Shown here: positions 62,556 through 64,000 of the stretch, in pieces
Position numbering within the stretch: the first letter of the stretch is position 1
Layout: each line of letters starts with the position of its first letter
DNA from: CAWAYR01 sp050250955
GTDB lineage: Bacteria > Acidobacteriota > Vicinamibacteria > Vicinamibacterales > UBA2999
Assembly (NCBI GenBank): GCA_050250955.1
Contig: JBFWNR010000004.1
Location: forward strand, 310,001-374,000
Length of the DNA stretch: 64,000 bases
Direction: 5' to 3'
Made by a program: the position numbers and the translations under genes
Notes under the pieces: generated by a model
Database searches by the model: none
The model's input: only the letters and a program-made list of their open reading frames with translations
What the model was told of the DNA's origin: nothing

Positions 62556-64000
62556 ATGCCTCGACGCACCGACCTCCACCGCATCCTCGTCATCGGCTCC
62601 GGCCCGATCGTCATCGGGCAGGCCTGCGAGTTCGACTACTCCGGCACCCAGGCCGTCAAGGCGCTGAAGTCCGAGGGCCTCGAGGTGATCCTCGTCAACA
62701 GCAATCCGGCGACGATCATGACCGACCCCGAGCTGGCCGACCGCACCTACGTCGAGCCGCTCACCGTCGAGGTCGTCGAGCGCATCATCGCCAAGGAACG
62801 GCCCGACGCCGTGCTGCCGACGGTCGGCGGCCAGACCGCGCTCAACCTCGCCGTCGGCCTCCACGCGGCCGGCATCCTGGCCAAGTACGACGTGCAGCTC
62901 ATCGGCGCGTCGGTCGAGGCCATCAAGGTGGCCGAGGACCGCCAGTTGTTCCACGACGCGATGATCGAGCTCGGTCTCGACGTGCCGAGGAGTGCCGTCG
63001 TCAAGACCATGGCCGAGGCCCTCGAAGCGGTCGAGACCACCGGCTTTCCGGCGATCATCCGCCCGTCGTTCACCATGGGCGGGGTCGGCGGCGGCATCGC
63101 CTACAACATCGAGGAGTTCAAGGACATCTGCGGCCGCGGCCTCGACCTCAGCCCGGTCCACGAGGTGCTGATCGAGGAGTCGGTGATCGGCTGGAAGGAG
63201 TTCGAGCTGGAGGTGATGCGCGACGTCGCCGACAACTTCGTCGTCATCTGCTCGATCGAGAACATCGACCCGATGGGCGTCCACACCGGCGACTCGATCA
63301 CGGTGGCGCCGGCGCAGACCCTCACCGACAAGGAGTACCAGCGGATGCGCGACGCCGGTCGGCGGATCATCCGTCGGGTCGGCGTCGAGACCGGCGGCTC
63401 GAACATCCAGTTCGCCATCAACCCCGCCGACGGCCGCATGGTCGTCGTCGAGATGAACCCGAGGGTGTCGCGCAGCTCGGCGCTGGCCTCGAAGGCCACC
63501 GGGTTCCCGATCGCCAAGATCGCCGCCAAGCTCGCCCTCGGCTACCACCTCGACGAGATTCCCAACGACATCACCCGGCTGACGCCGGCCTCCTTCGAGC
63601 CGACCATCGACTACGTGGTGGTCAAGATCCCGCGCTGGAACTTCGAGAAGTTCCCGCAGGCCGACCGCACCCTGACCACGCAGATGAAGTCGGTGGGCGA
63701 GGCGATGGCCATCGGCCGCACCTTCAAGGAGGCGTTCCAGAAGGGCGTGCGATCGCTCGAGCTGGGCAAGGAGGGCCGGTTGTTCGGCCTGGCGCCGTCG
63801 GCCGGCGCCCGGCCCGAGGCGGCGACCGCCGAGGAACTCGACGCGGCGTTGCGCCGCCGGGTGTCGGTACCCACCGACCGGCGGATGTGGGCGGTGTTCG
63901 AGGCCCTGGAGCGCGGCTGGACCGTCGAGCGCCTGCACGAGCTGACGCGGATCGATCCGTGGTTCCTGCAGCAGTTCGCCGATCTGGTCGATCTGCGGCG
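62556..64000 (+). CDS. carB: Carbamoyl-phosphate synthase large subunit (5' part)
   Basis: The first 481 codons of the roughly 1,070-residue large subunit, which runs past the window edge. RILVIGSGPIVIGQACEFDYSGTQAVKALK is the N-terminal ATP-grasp start; SNPATIMTDPELADRTYVEPL, PTVGGQTALNLAV, RPSFTMGGVGGGIAYN and VVEMNPRVSRSSALASKATGFPIAKIAAKLALGY follow in the order of the carboxyphosphate domain. The frame is open to base 64000. Its ATG lies 5 bases after carA. Confidence 0.97.
   Translation, partial: MPRRTDLHRILVIGSGPIVIGQACEFDYSGTQAVKALKSEGLEVILVNSNPATIMTDPELADRTYVEPLTVEVVERIIAKERPDAVLPTVGGQTALNLAVGLHAAGILAKYDVQLIGASVEAIKVAEDRQLFHDAMIELGLDVPRSAVVKTMAEALEAVETTGFPAIIRPSFTMGGVGGGIAYNIEEFKDICGRGLDLSPVHEVLIEESVIGWKEFELEVMRDVADNFVVICSIENIDPMGVHTGDSITVAPAQTLTDKEYQRMRDAGRRIIRRVGVETGGSNIQFAINPADGRMVVVEMNPRVSRSSALASKATGFPIAKIAAKLALGYHLDEIPNDITRLTPASFEPTIDYVVVKIPRWNFEKFPQADRTLTTQMKSVGEAMAIGRTFKEAFQKGVRSLELGKEGRLFGLAPSAGARPEAATAEELDAALRRRVSVPTDRRMWAVFEALERGWTVERLHELTRIDPWFLQQFADLVDLR

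Overview
The window is very GC-rich, densely packed chromosomal DNA from a Gram-negative (diderm) bacterium. BamA, a Skp-like chaperone, LpxA and LpxI, LptE, LolCD and a TonB-like protein show an outer membrane. The futalosine menaquinone pathway, bacillithiol synthesis (BshC), a ClpC-type Clp ATPase, eukaryote-like kinases and the gene mixture suggest Acidobacteriota, perhaps Vicinamibacteria. That placement is inference; there is no rRNA here to confirm it. I saw no tRNA, rRNA, insertion sequence, prophage or CRISPR array, and no gene-free stretch longer than about 180 bases.

Layout. 1-6.3 kb: 3' end of lysS, lolC-lolD, then a reverse-strand group (hydroxyacid dehydrogenase, ALDH7-type aldehyde dehydrogenase, GT-C-like membrane protein). 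6.4-16 kb: clpC, then an envelope cluster: bamA, a lipoprotein on the other strand, skp, a fused fabZ-lpxA gene, lpxI and a Gfo/Idh oxidoreductase. 15.9-21.7 kb: a tightly overlapping menaquinone (futalosine) operon: an MqnE-like protein without the iron-sulfur cysteines, mqnA, mqnC, an amidohydrolase of the aminofutalosine deaminase type, a UbiA prenyltransferase and the UbiE/MenG methyltransferase. 21.7-26.3 kb: tonB-like gene, a small membrane-peptide frame, miaA, hfq, deoB, dgt. 26.3-36.5 kb: yceD-rpmF-plsX-fabD-fabG-acpP-fabF, running on into etfB-etfA-ETF:quinone oxidoreductase, an acyltransferase-like gene and a histone-deacetylase-family gene. 36.6-40.7 kb: leuS-lptE-holA.

40.7-47.5 kb, reverse strand: rpsT, a lytic transglycosylase, alaS, recX, pilT and a Ser/Thr kinase with a zinc ribbon. 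47.5-49 kb, forward: rsmE and a secreted DUF1028 protein. 49-52.7 kb, reverse: hrcA-grpE-dnaJ-prmA with a CIRCE operator. 52.8-59 kb, reverse: bshC, a class A penicillin-binding protein, xdhC and a nucleobase-deaminase-like amidohydrolase. 59.1-64 kb, forward: a pseudokinase with PEGA domains, carA and the start of carB.

Most genes in a run overlap by 4-14 bases, so translational coupling is probably common. Promoters can be guessed only from TATAAT-like -10 boxes, which stand out against the GC-rich background; -35 boxes are poor. The most noteworthy items are the cluster-less MqnE-like protein, the FabZ-LpxA fusion, the PEGA pseudokinase, a divergent pair of apparently leaderless promoters (kinase/rsmE), and a family of CTAG-bounded 32-base intergenic repeats that supply stop codons or crowd start codons.
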